A program made the position numbers and the translations under genes. A stretch of 20,737 nucleotides of DNA from NCBI GenBank assembly GCA_023807065.1, contig JAJJLU010004008.1:1-20737 (forward strand). The letters run 5' to 3'. The notes under the pieces were generated by a model. That model was not told the origin of the DNA, did not search any database, and saw only the letters and a list, made by a program, of their open reading frames with translations. The stretch comes from Isotricha intestinalis (lineage: Eukaryota > Ciliophora > Litostomatea > Vestibuliferida > Isotrichidae). Shown here piece by piece: positions 1-7,346 of this stretch; position 1 is the stretch's first letter; the number at the start of each line of letters is the position of its first letter.

Positions 1-13
1 TACACGCCAATTT

Positions 14-616
14 ATGACCAATAATAATAACAAAAGACTGCTGAATATGGAAGGTTATTTATTATTAAATTACTTAAAAAACTTTATAGATTTAGTCAAA
101 ATAGATTATAAGAAACAAAAGAAATTAAATGAAATTAGAAACTACATAGAATTATGTAAAGTGAATAAACAAAATTTATGTAGCTATTTCGACATAAAGA
201 TGAAGAAGGAGAACAAAATAATAAAATTTTATAAGCCTATAGAAGATGTCATAGTATTTAACCAAGAAATATTAAAAGAAATTAAAAATACAAAGTTAAA
301 ATTACTGAAAATTAAAGATTATAGAATGAGGCATTACTATGAGGAAATGATAGTGAATTTAAAAGAATTTATTTATGTTATTAAATGGGTTTTCATGATT
401 TTAGATAAGGCATTAGAAGTGATATTTAATAAGAAGGAAAAAATGGAAGCTCTTGAGGTTATGATGTTGATTAATAAATTAATGATGGAGGAAGATGAGG
501 TTATCTACATGGCGCTGGACTCTGAAGTTATGATGGATGAGGAGAATTATTTACAGAAGGAGAATTTAAATCAGGTAATCAAAATGCATAACTTTTATAT
601 CAATGTTGGACAATGA
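14..616 (+). CDS. Hypothetical helical protein, possibly truncated by the window edge
   Basis: I do not recognise this protein. It is 200 residues, rich in Lys, Glu, Leu, Ile and Met, and looks almost wholly alpha-helical. No signal peptide or clear membrane segment is seen; one short hydrophobic patch lies near residues 118-128 around a single Trp. Met pairs recur in an acidic stretch in the last third. The frame is open to the window start with no upstream stop, so the true start may lie outside, and ATG at 14 is only the first available. It ends in TGA, whereas the other intact genes all end in TAA. It uses AAG, GAG and CAG much more than its neighbours, and is visibly less AT-rich, especially from 400 to 600. 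This may mean a different origin, or a frame open by chance in purine-rich DNA. Even its being a gene is uncertain. Confidence 0.4.
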   Translation: MTNNNNKRLLNMEGYLLLNYLKNFIDLVKIDYKKQKKLNEIRNYIELCKVNKQNLCSYFDIKMKKENKIIKFYKPIEDVIVFNQEILKEIKNTKLKLLKIKDYRMRHYYEEMIVNLKEFIYVIKWVFMILDKALEVIFNKKEKMEALEVMMLINKLMMEEDEVIYMALDSEVMMDEENYLQKENLNQVIKMHNFYINVGQ

Positions 617-732
617 GGAGGAATATAATTTATTTAAATAATTTTAATTTTATTTTTAATTAATATTAATAAAACATGTCTATAAAATTAAAATGTTTAA
701 ATATTTCTTTTTTATAAAAGAAGACTATAAAA

Positions 733-1752
733 ATGTCAAAATATTCTTCCCTCAATTTTGATTTAAAAAATGCATTGAATTTTTCTGAAGAAAAAATTAA
801 AAATTTAACATATGATGATATCAGAGAACCAAAAAAAATAGATATATTTCATTTCAAAGATGAAGATTTTTCATATGAATCAATTAAAATGTTACCAAAT
901 CAAATTATATTAATGATATGTAGAAATAGGTTAATTTTTCTTTATGAAAATCCATTAAAAATAATTTATGAAATCTCATTTAAACAATTCCAAATCAAAG
1001 ATTGTATAATCATTAACGACAATTATTTAATAACATATAAAAAAAATATAAGAATTTGGAAACTTATATATGATAATAATTTAACCAAAATTAAAGGATA
1101 TAAATTTTCTCAATTAGTAAATAATAAAAAAGAAATTAAAGGTATTATTAAATCTGAAGATAAGAAATTATATATGATAGAAGAAAATAAAATTAAAATA
1201 TATGAATTTAACAATGAATTGTTACAATTAATCACAATTATAGAAAATTTAAAAACACTTAACCTAAGTTCTTTTTTATTATTTAATGAAAATGTTTTAT
1301 TTATTTTAAATTATTTAGAACTTTCAATTTGGAATTCAACTACTTATGAAGAAATAAAACCAGGATTTGATTTATATATTAATAATTATAGGGATCAAAA
1401 GAAAGATGTATTAAAAAAAATTAATGAAGATTTATTTTTATGTTTTACTGATAGTGATTTGAGAATAATTAATTATAAAGAAAAAAAAATAAAAAAATCC
1501 ACTTTTGTTAATTCTATAGTAGAAGATATTTTTATTGGAACTAAAGGATTATTTTTTTTAGTTATAACCACAGATTATCAAAGTGATTGTAGTATTTTTT
1601 ATGTTAAATTTTATAATCAAGATTTGATAGAAGAAATTCCCTTAATATATATATTGCATTATAAAATTCCTTTATATTTAAAAACAAAAAATGAAACAAT
1701 TATTAGCTTAGAAGATAATAATTTAAAATATTGGGTTTATAAAAATTTGTAA
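733..1752 (+). CDS. Degenerate WD40/beta-propeller-like protein
   Basis: This 339-residue protein is built of repeated short beta-rich units. Several end in a hydrophobic-Trp signature resembling the closing strand of WD40 blades: around residues 107-109 (RIW), 198-200 (SIW) and near 334 (YWV). Between them are segments such as LYMIEENKIKIYEF and LRIINYKEKKIK that look like propeller strands. The pattern is too weak to name the family from sequence alone. It resembles the diverged propellers common in protists, which act as protein-interaction platforms. No signal peptide or membrane span is seen. The start at 733 lies just after an A-rich leader, and the frame upstream is AT-rich non-coding DNA. 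It stops at TAA. Its codon use matches the rest of the window, unlike the gene at 14-616. Function is unknown; a scaffold role is inference. Confidence 0.7.
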   Translation: MSKYSSLNFDLKNALNFSEEKIKNLTYDDIREPKKIDIFHFKDEDFSYESIKMLPNQIILMICRNRLIFLYENPLKIIYEISFKQFQIKDCIIINDNYLITYKKNIRIWKLIYDNNLTKIKGYKFSQLVNNKKEIKGIIKSEDKKLYMIEENKIKIYEFNNELLQLITIIENLKTLNLSSFLLFNENVLFILNYLELSIWNSTTYEEIKPGFDLYINNYRDQKKDVLKKINEDLFLCFTDSDLRIINYKEKKIKKSTFVNSIVEDIFIGTKGLFFLVITTDYQSDCSIFYVKFYNQDLIEEIPLIYILHYKIPLYLKTKNETIISLEDNNLKYWVYKNL

Positions 1753-2874
1753 TATTATTTTAGTATTTATATTTATTTATTTTAAAAAATGAAAGATCAA
1801 AAATTAATTTCAATTAAACTTACATATTAAAAATTAGTTAAATGATAGAATATTCTTCCATACTCATATTCAATTTTTAATACTTTTTTTCACGCATAGA
1901 TCAAAAGCATTGATATCATTGTTTATATATTTCACATATTGTGAAAAAGAAGTTTCTTTTTATTGAAATTAAGTTTTTTTTCTAATAATTCTTTTAAATG
2001 AAAAATCTGACATTGTTTTTTCAAGGGTTAAATTATAATTTTATAATGAATGTTTAATTTTTGAAATGAATTCATTTTTAGATTTATTTATTCTATAATT
2101 TCAATTACGTCATAATATTTATTTTTTTAAGATTAAATAAGTGTTTTTTTAATTTATAAAATATAAGGATGAGGTTTTTTTGAATTTTATATGAAATTAA
2201 TATACACAAAAATTATTTTCCTCTTTTTTTTCTTTAATATATTACCATTTGAATTGTAATAAAAATTCTCTCAGCTCATAATTATTAATTTCAATTTACA
2301 TATAGTTTCAATTGATTTTTTTGTTTTTAAATTATTATTATTCCTTTTAAAAATTATTGGTTAAATTATATAAATTATGTTATTCAGACATTTATGAATT
2401 TTTACTGCAATAATTACTATTATTTTTATATTATAAATCATTAATTTGATTAATTCTTATTAAAGAATATAATCTAAATTCTTTGAAATTACATAAAAAA
2501 AATTCAATAAAAATTATTAATAATTTTAGGAAAATATTTATTTAAATATATTATTATGTTTTAAAAAAAATATTTTTTATTTATGAAAAAGAAGAAATAA
2601 AATAAAAGTTTTTTAATTCTTTTAGAAATTTTAAAATAAAAATTAATTTAAGTAATTATTTTTATATAGAAAAGAATTTAAATTATTAATTAAATTTTTT
2701 ATGAAGAAAGACTTAATATATTTAATACCAATATAAAAGATCAATGTAATACAAATATATTCTAAGATGAGAATAAACAAAAGATAAATATTCCAAATAA
2801 ATAAGCTATAAATATAAAAAATATAAATATAAATTTTAAATTTGGATTGTAATTAAATTATCTAAGGAAATTTT
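1753..2874. other. Gene-poor, extremely AT-rich interval
   Basis: This 1.1-kb stretch has no intact reading frame of useful length. Most of it is A/T homopolymers and short ATTT-like runs. Its left third carries broken minus-strand coding-like segments, listed separately at 1827-2120. I see no coding pattern from about 2150 to 2874. It separates the 3' end of the propeller-like gene from the 3' end of uS8, so it is a convergent spacer and much longer than the other spacers here. No tRNA, rRNA or direct repeat was recognised by eye. Confidence 0.6.
1827..2120 (-). pseudogene. Probable relic of a protein-coding gene
   Basis: On the minus strand, coding-like peptides run in succession but in more than one frame. 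One frame from about 2120 reads KYYDVIEIIE, a TAA at 2088-2090, a segment with KMNSFQKLNIHYKI, another TAA at 2028-2030, then QIFHLKELLEKKLNF. A second frame continues with FSQYVKYINNDINAF then DLCVKK. A third ends with EYEYGRIFYHL and a TAA at 1827-1829. These peptides have amino-acid make-up quite unlike translated spacer DNA, which gives mostly Lys, Asn, Ile, Phe and stops. At both internal TAA codons a CAA would keep the frame open, as expected of C-to-T nonsense mutations. No family is recognisable. It could also be chance, or a gene damaged by sequencing errors. Confidence 0.35.
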
Positions 2875-3267
2875 TTAATAAAAGAATCCAAGTAATTTTC
2901 CTCCAACATGTTTTCTTCTTGCTTTATCTTGATCAATAATTCCAATATTTGTAGTTAAAACAAGATAACCAAATTGTCTAGATGGAAGTAAATTAGCAAT
3001 CCATTTTTCATATTCATTAACTTTAATATCAAATCTTGGTGAAATAACTCCACATTTATTTATTCTTCCTAATAATTCTATAACAACTTTTCCTCCTCTT
3101 CTATCATCAACTACTTCAAAATCTCCTATATAATTTCTTTTTTGCATTAATTTAAGAAATCTAATTATAACTTTAGAACTAGGACGAATTAAAACTTGTC
3201 TCTTACCTGCTCTTTCAGCATTTAATATAGTTTTTAAAGCATCTGCCAATACTGAAATGAGAACCAT
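2875..3267 (-). CDS. RPS15A: 40S ribosomal protein uS8 (S15a/S22)
   Basis: This is the cytosolic small-subunit ribosomal protein uS8 (RPS15A in animals, RPS22 in yeast), which binds 18S rRNA in the platform/body of the 40S subunit. The 130-residue length is exactly that of eukaryotic orthologues. Family blocks are unmistakable: [19 protein letters not shown] (8-26), the SSKVIIRFL block, [14 protein letters not shown] in the middle, [14 protein letters not shown] and the terminal GGKLLGFFY. Eukaryotic uS8 ends at this FFY/FFF, so TAA here acts as a true stop; this is direct evidence on the genetic code. The conserved MV start fixes the initiator at 3267. There is no intron. It is divergent from the C2HC zinc-finger gene across 136 bp, which must hold its promoter. 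Identification is secure. Confidence 0.98.
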   Translation of the reverse strand: MVLISVLADALKTILNAERAGKRQVLIRPSSKVIIRFLKLMQKRNYIGDFEVVDDRRGGKVVIELLGRINKCGVISPRFDIKVNEYEKWIANLLPSRQFGYLVLTTNIGIIDQDKARRKHVGGKLLGFFY

Positions 3268-3403
3268 CTTTTACAATAAATGAAGAAAAAATAAAATATT
3301 TATTAGATATAAATTAATTTAATTCAATAATTTTTCAAAAAAAATTAAATAAAAAAATATAAAAAAAACAAACGAAAAAACAAATAATATTAAATAAAAA
3401 AAA
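3268..3403. promoter_or_regulatory. Divergent intergenic (bidirectional promoter) region
   Basis: This 136-bp A/T-only-like spacer lies between the start codons of uS8 (minus) and the C2HC zinc-finger gene (plus), so both 5' control regions must fit in it or overlap the genes. It carries several A-runs immediately before the zinc-finger ATG and is A-rich on its plus strand throughout the right half. No specific factor site can be named. The promoter role is inferred from gene orientation only. Confidence 0.5.
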
Positions 3404-4096
3404 ATGAATAAAACGGGAAGTGACATATTATGTTTTGTTTGTGATAACTTTTTTCCATTAGATCAACTTCAAAACCATGTAAATAAATGTAAAGTAGTAT
3501 ATGAGCATCAAAATCAATGTCATTTAATAATGCCAGAAGAATATAAAATATTATTAGATGCATATAAAGGTGGAGTTTACCCAGATGCAGAAGAAGTTGA
3601 AAATTTTAATAGAATGTTAGATGAAAAAAGTATTAAATATGGACAATCTTTTGCAACAAATGCTGAATTTAAAGAAATGAATAAACAATTTACAGAAACA
3701 TTAAAAAAATCTAAAGAACCAGTAAAAGAAAAAAGACTTCCAGGTCAAAGACCAAGAATGTTAGTTTGTCCTTTATGTGGAAGAGAATTTGGTTCAATGA
3801 GTCTAAATATTCATATGAAGACTTGTAAAGAAAAGTTTGAAAGACAACAAAAAGATTTACCACCTAATCAAAGGAGAAATGCAGATAAAATTATTGCTAA
3901 TTATAATGCAAATAATGCAAGATTACAAGCTGGAGGTAATTATAATATGGATGCTTTAAATCAACAAGCTTTTGATCAATATAATAATGATGCTTTGGTT
4001 AAATGTGAATATTGTGGAAGAACTTTCTTACCTGATAGATTAGCTGTTCATCAAAGAGTTTGTGCTAAACATCCTGAAATGTTTAAAAAGAAATAA
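3404..4096 (+). CDS. C2HC-type zinc-finger protein with three fingers (ZNF474/ZC2HC1-like)
   Basis: This 230-residue protein has three fingers with identical spacing C-x2-C-x11-H-x3-C: C10/C13/H25/C29, C122/C125/H137/C141 and C201/C204/H216/C220. The second, with CPLCGREFGSMSLNIH preceded by RPRMLV, closely matches the C2HC fingers of the animal ZNF474 and ZC2HC1 families. The third, CEYCGRTFLPDRLAVH, matches the same class. An acidic helical linker (about 40-110) and an Asn/Gln-rich linker (about 150-195) separate the fingers. The family is widespread in ciliated eukaryotes and often expressed in ciliated or testis tissue, but its molecular role is poorly defined. A zinc-dependent protein or nucleic-acid contact is inference. 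The start follows a long A-run at the divergent spacer with uS8. It stops at TAA. The fold class is secure, the function is not. Confidence 0.9.
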   Translation: MNKTGSDILCFVCDNFFPLDQLQNHVNKCKVVYEHQNQCHLIMPEEYKILLDAYKGGVYPDAEEVENFNRMLDEKSIKYGQSFATNAEFKEMNKQFTETLKKSKEPVKEKRLPGQRPRMLVCPLCGREFGSMSLNIHMKTCKEKFERQQKDLPPNQRRNADKIIANYNANNARLQAGGNYNMDALNQQAFDQYNNDALVKCEYCGRTFLPDRLAVHQRVCAKHPEMFKKK

Positions 4097-4135
4097 GTAG
4101 TTTTTTTTTTCGTTTTTTTGCAATTTTTATTTTAG
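4097..4135 (+). terminator. T-rich tract after the C2HC gene
   Basis: Right after the zinc-finger stop codon lie long T-runs on the plus strand (4099-4120) interrupted by single C and G bases. The gene at 4268-5311 faces this one, so this is a convergent 3' region and the tract may form part of the 3' UTR or termination zone. No canonical poly(A) site can be singled out in such AT-rich DNA. Confidence 0.25.
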
Positions 4136-4267
4136 AATTTCTCATTTATTTTTTTAATTATTTTTTTACTTTTGAATTCTTTTTGGTTTTTATTACTATT
4201 TTTTTGTTTAAATAAATAAATATTTAATGTGCAATATTATATTATTTAATTTTATTTAATCATGAAA

Positions 4268-5311
4268 TTAACTCATAGCATCACCGACACTTGCTACTAT
4301 AGTGAAATAATTACTTTCAAAAATATTAGCTACAGATTCATTAAAAATTAAATTATATTGTTTAATTGAATCTCCACTGGGATAAACTAAAATAAAATGT
4401 GTTTTATTACTCATATTTCTTCCACAAGATATTATATTTTTAAATTCAATAATTTCAGGTTTTGCATTAGGTGTTAAAGGTTGTAAATTTAAAGTATATT
4501 GATTATTATCATAATTTCTTCCAAAAAAAATTTTAATTCTTTCTTTAAATCCACTAAATTCTTTATCACACGGGAAATTTTCACTTAAGTTAGAAATACC
4601 ATCATCTAATTTTGTAATTTGTTTTTCAACTTCTTGAATTTTTAATTTAATATTTTTAATTTCCTTATCTTTTTCAAAAGATTTTTTACTTAAATCTTCT
4701 AAATCATGTAAATTTTGTAAAACAATTTTATCAATTTCTTCTGATGATTTCATATTTTTAATTTCTTCTTCTTTTTTCTTTTTATCATTCTCATATTCAT
4801 TTATTTTATTTTGTAAAGAATTTACTGTAATTTTAATGCTTTCATTTTGTTTATTTGTAGAATTATTTTTCACAATTAATTCATTTAAATTCTCTTTTTG
4901 ATTATTTATAATTGCTTCAAATTTAATTCTTTGTTCACTATTTAATTCTTTTAATTTACAAAATTTATCTACTAATTTTTTATTTTCTTCTTTTTGATTA
5001 TTTAATTCTTCTTCTAAATTTTCTAATTTTTGTGAACTTTCAATATTCTTAGAAAAAAAAGTTCCAAATAAATTAGTAACTTTAGATGACATTGTTTTTT
5101 CTGTTTCTTGATTTTGTTGAATTCTTATTTGTTCATTTATATCTATAATTGCTCTTTTAATATCATTTATTTGGTCTTCTTTTTCTCTTGCTAAATTTTC
5201 ATAATCTTTTAAAGTTTTTAAACAAGTTTTAGATTTTTGTTTTTCTTTTTCTAACGCATTTGATATTATTTGTAATTTTTTTTGAACTTCTTTTAAACTT
5301 TGTTGTTTCAT
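4268..5311 (-). CDS. Coiled-coil protein with small C-terminal globular domain
   Basis: The 347-residue product is mostly predicted coiled coil. Residues 1-70 and about 90-240 are dense in Glu, Lys, Gln, Leu and Ile with heptad-like spacing, broken near 74-90 by a TMSSKVTNLFGTFFSK linker. From about 250 the character changes to beta-rich sequence with aromatic residues (KERIKIFFGRNYDNNQYTLN, then HFILVYPSGDSIKQYNLIF), which looks like a compact domain, perhaps PH- or GRAM-like. I cannot confirm either. This layout suits a tethering or cytoskeletal scaffold protein with a lipid- or protein-binding end, but no family was recognised. It is the most downstream gene of the minus-strand run, 98 bp after its upstream neighbour's stop. 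No signal peptide or membrane span is seen. Confidence 0.8.
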   Translation of the reverse strand: MKQQSLKEVQKKLQIISNALEKEKQKSKTCLKTLKDYENLAREKEDQINDIKRAIIDINEQIRIQQNQETEKTMSSKVTNLFGTFFSKNIESSQKLENLEEELNNQKEENKKLVDKFCKLKELNSEQRIKFEAIINNQKENLNELIVKNNSTNKQNESIKITVNSLQNKINEYENDKKKKEEEIKNMKSSEEIDKIVLQNLHDLEDLSKKSFEKDKEIKNIKLKIQEVEKQITKLDDGISNLSENFPCDKEFSGFKERIKIFFGRNYDNNQYTLNLQPLTPNAKPEIIEFKNIISCGRNMSNKTHFILVYPSGDSIKQYNLIFNESVANIFESNYFTIVASVGDAMS

Positions 5312-5409
5312 TTCTAAAAAATAATTATAATTTAAATATTTATATAATTTGCTTAAAAGTTATAACAAAATTCAAACAAATAAATAATATAAAACATTAT
5401 AAAAAATCA

Positions 5410-6270
5410 TTATTTTATATTTAAACTAAAACTCATACAATTATTAATTTCTAAAATGTGAAAAAATTTTTTTTTATTTTCAATAAATTCTCCTCGATGA
5501 CATTCTTTAATTTTCAAAAATTTTTCATTATATTTTCCAACTCCAGTAAAAGAAGTATAAGGAAAATCATTAATATTTAAATTAAATTTAGGAATATAAG
5601 AACTAGTTCTTAATAATTTATTAGAAATAACATGAATTTTTGAATTACTTCTTGGCTGGTCTTTATTAGAAGGTTGAAATAAAGAATTTCCTTTTTTTAA
5701 ATTATTATATAATTCAAAAAAAAATTTTGATGAATTTGAACGAGAAATCTTATGTCTAGGACTATTTGATATATTTTTTTTTAATTGAAGTAAATTGGTT
5801 ATTTTTTTAGGAGTTGGAGAAAGTATATTATTAAAATTTGTTTCATATATATCTTTTGTTTCTAATTCTCCTATATTTATTGTTAATTGTCTTTCTTTTA
5901 ATGGCGATAAAATATTATTTAAATAAATATTTCCTTTTTCTTTTTCTGTTTCTTTTTCTCTATATTTAAATAATTTTTTATTGAAATCATTTTCATTTTT
6001 AAATATTTTCTTTTTTGAATTTTCATAATTCCAAAATTCTGAAAAATTAAGCCATAACTTATAAGAATGAGAATATACATAACAAAAATTATTTTCTAAA
6101 ATTTCACCATCTTCTTCAAAGGATTGAAATGTTATAAAAATTTTAGAATCTCCTTTTATTGAACCATGTCTCACTCTTGGAGAACTTCTTTTTTCTTCTA
6201 TAACTTCTTGAATAATAAATCTTCCTTTTTTTTCGACTTGCTTTTCATTTTCTTGGTTTGCTTCACTCAT
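5410..6270 (-). CDS. Ser/Asn/Lys-rich protein of unknown function
   Basis: I do not recognise this 286-residue protein. It is largely disordered, with many Ser-Pro sites (SSPRVRHGS at 29-37, LSPL, LSPTP, SNSPRHK) that could be phosphorylated. Near the N-terminus, GRFIIQEV (16-23) contains an RF-x-I motif like the docking peptide of SPAK/OSR1-type kinases; this is only a motif match. Near the C-terminus, TSFTGVGKYNEKF (239-251) recalls the PG-x-G-x-Y core of SHIPPO repeats found in ciliary microtubule inner proteins, but as a single weak copy. An ordered segment with several Trp and aromatic residues spans about 42-85. It sits in the middle of the minus-strand run, 128 bp downstream of NAP1. 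Function unknown. Confidence 0.7.
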   Translation of the reverse strand: MSEANQENEKQVEKKGRFIIQEVIEEKRSSPRVRHGSIKGDSKIFITFQSFEEDGEILENNFCYVYSHSYKLWLNFSEFWNYENSKKKIFKNENDFNKKLFKYREKETEKEKGNIYLNNILSPLKERQLTINIGELETKDIYETNFNNILSPTPKKITNLLQLKKNISNSPRHKISRSNSSKFFFELYNNLKKGNSLFQPSNKDQPRSNSKIHVISNKLLRTSSYIPKFNLNINDFPYTSFTGVGKYNEKFLKIKECHRGEFIENKKKFFHILEINNCMSFSLNIK

Positions 6271-6398
6271 GAATAATTAATAAATACTAAATTTAAAAAA
6301 ATAAAATTATTTATTTAAATATTTCTGTCATTGATTTGAAAAAAATTTATATCATATAAATAAAAATTATTATTCAAATAAATAAAGTTTTTATTTTT

Positions 6399-7286
6399 TT
6401 ATGATTCTTCACTACTTTCAGAACTTTCTATTTCATTATAATTAATTTCCATAATATCTAAGAAATATTCAAGTACATTTGGTAAAAAATCATTTTTAAA
6501 AAAATTAGCTTCTATAAAATCTTTATTTAAATTACTTTTTTCTTTCATAAAAATATCAAAAAAAGAAGGAACTTCTTTTGTTATTGTTTTTATTTCTTTA
6601 ATTTTTCCTCCTTTTTTGATTTTTTTTTTTACAATTTTTTTCATAGGATTTAATTTATCTTCTTTCCAATCAATTTCTGAAGAAAAACTATTTTCCAATT
6701 CTTCATCATCTTCATCTTTATAATCATATTCTTTAGTAATAATATCATTATGAAAAAAATCATTTTTATCAAAATAAAATACTAATTTAAAATTAGGAAA
6801 TTCTCCTTCAATAGGAACAAAAGCTATATCACTTAAATAACTTAAAATTTTTTTATCATTTTCATTAATTTTAAAAAATTCTGCATTAATTAAAGCAATT
6901 TTCCAAAAGTCTTTTATTGGACCAAATTTAGGAGATTTTTTTACTTTTGTTCCTCCTAATTGAGATTCTTCATCTGGATTTTCACTTAAAATTTTATATT
7001 TCCCATAATCATCTTCTGTTAAATCAATTATTACATCATCTTCATTATATGTCTTTATTGTATATCTTATTTTATTAAATACTTCTATAATATTATTTTG
7101 TTTTTTTTCCTTTATTAGATTTGCTTCTGATTTATAACTAGATTTAAAATCTTCTTTTGCTTTTTTTAGTAAATAATGTAAATATACTGCTTTTATTTTT
7201 AATGATGGAGTTTTTATTACGAATAATGATGTTCTTACTTTTTCTTTTTCATCCATGGGCTTTTTCACTTTTTTTTTGTCTCCCAT
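6399..7286 (-). CDS. NAP1: Nucleosome assembly protein NAP1-like histone chaperone
   Basis: NAP-family proteins dimerise through a long helix and shuttle histones H2A-H2B (and H3-H4) between cytosol and chromatin. In this 295-residue protein the family blocks follow in order: helix region with KEDFKSSYKSEANLIKEKK (44-62), FGPIKDFWKIAL (121-132), NDKKILSYLSDIAFVPIE (143-160), the beta strands FKLVFYFDKNDFF (166-178), ITKEYDY (183-189), EIDWKEDKL (204-212), a Lys-rich beta hairpin (216-231), and VPSFFDIF (239-246), equivalent to the SFFNFF of NAP1. The protein is shorter than yeast NAP1. The N-terminal acidic segment is small and the C-terminal acidic tail is reduced to a Glu/Ser stretch at the last ten residues. 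Acid patches at about 191-200 may stand in. It lies 60 bp downstream of the LRR gene on the same strand. Family call is strong. Confidence 0.92.
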   Translation of the reverse strand: MGDKKKVKKPMDEKEKVRTSLFVIKTPSLKIKAVYLHYLLKKAKEDFKSSYKSEANLIKEKKQNNIIEVFNKIRYTIKTYNEDDVIIDLTEDDYGKYKILSENPDEESQLGGTKVKKSPKFGPIKDFWKIALINAEFFKINENDKKILSYLSDIAFVPIEGEFPNFKLVFYFDKNDFFHNDIITKEYDYKDEDDEELENSFSSEIDWKEDKLNPMKKIVKKKIKKGGKIKEIKTITKEVPSFFDIFMKEKSNLNKDFIEANFFKNDFLPNVLEYFLDIMEINYNEIESSESSEES

Positions 7287-7299
7287 TTTTGGAATGAAT

Positions 7300-7326
7300 T
7301 TTTATATTTATTTATTTATTTATTTA
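7300..7326. repeat. Short (TTTA)n microsatellite
   Basis: Between the NAP1 start codon and the LRR stop codon, the 60-bp spacer holds a run of about five tandem TTTA units. It falls in the presumed 5' region of NAP1. Simple tracts like this recur in spacers of the window; this is the cleanest one seen. Confidence 0.6.
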
Positions 7327-7346
7327 ATTTAATGTTTAAATATTTT

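Noticed and set aside
1753..2874. tRNA, rRNA, CRISPR array or transposon in the large gap.
   Set aside because: No cloverleaf-like GC stems, no spaced direct repeats, no terminal inverted repeats and no transposase-like peptides were visible.
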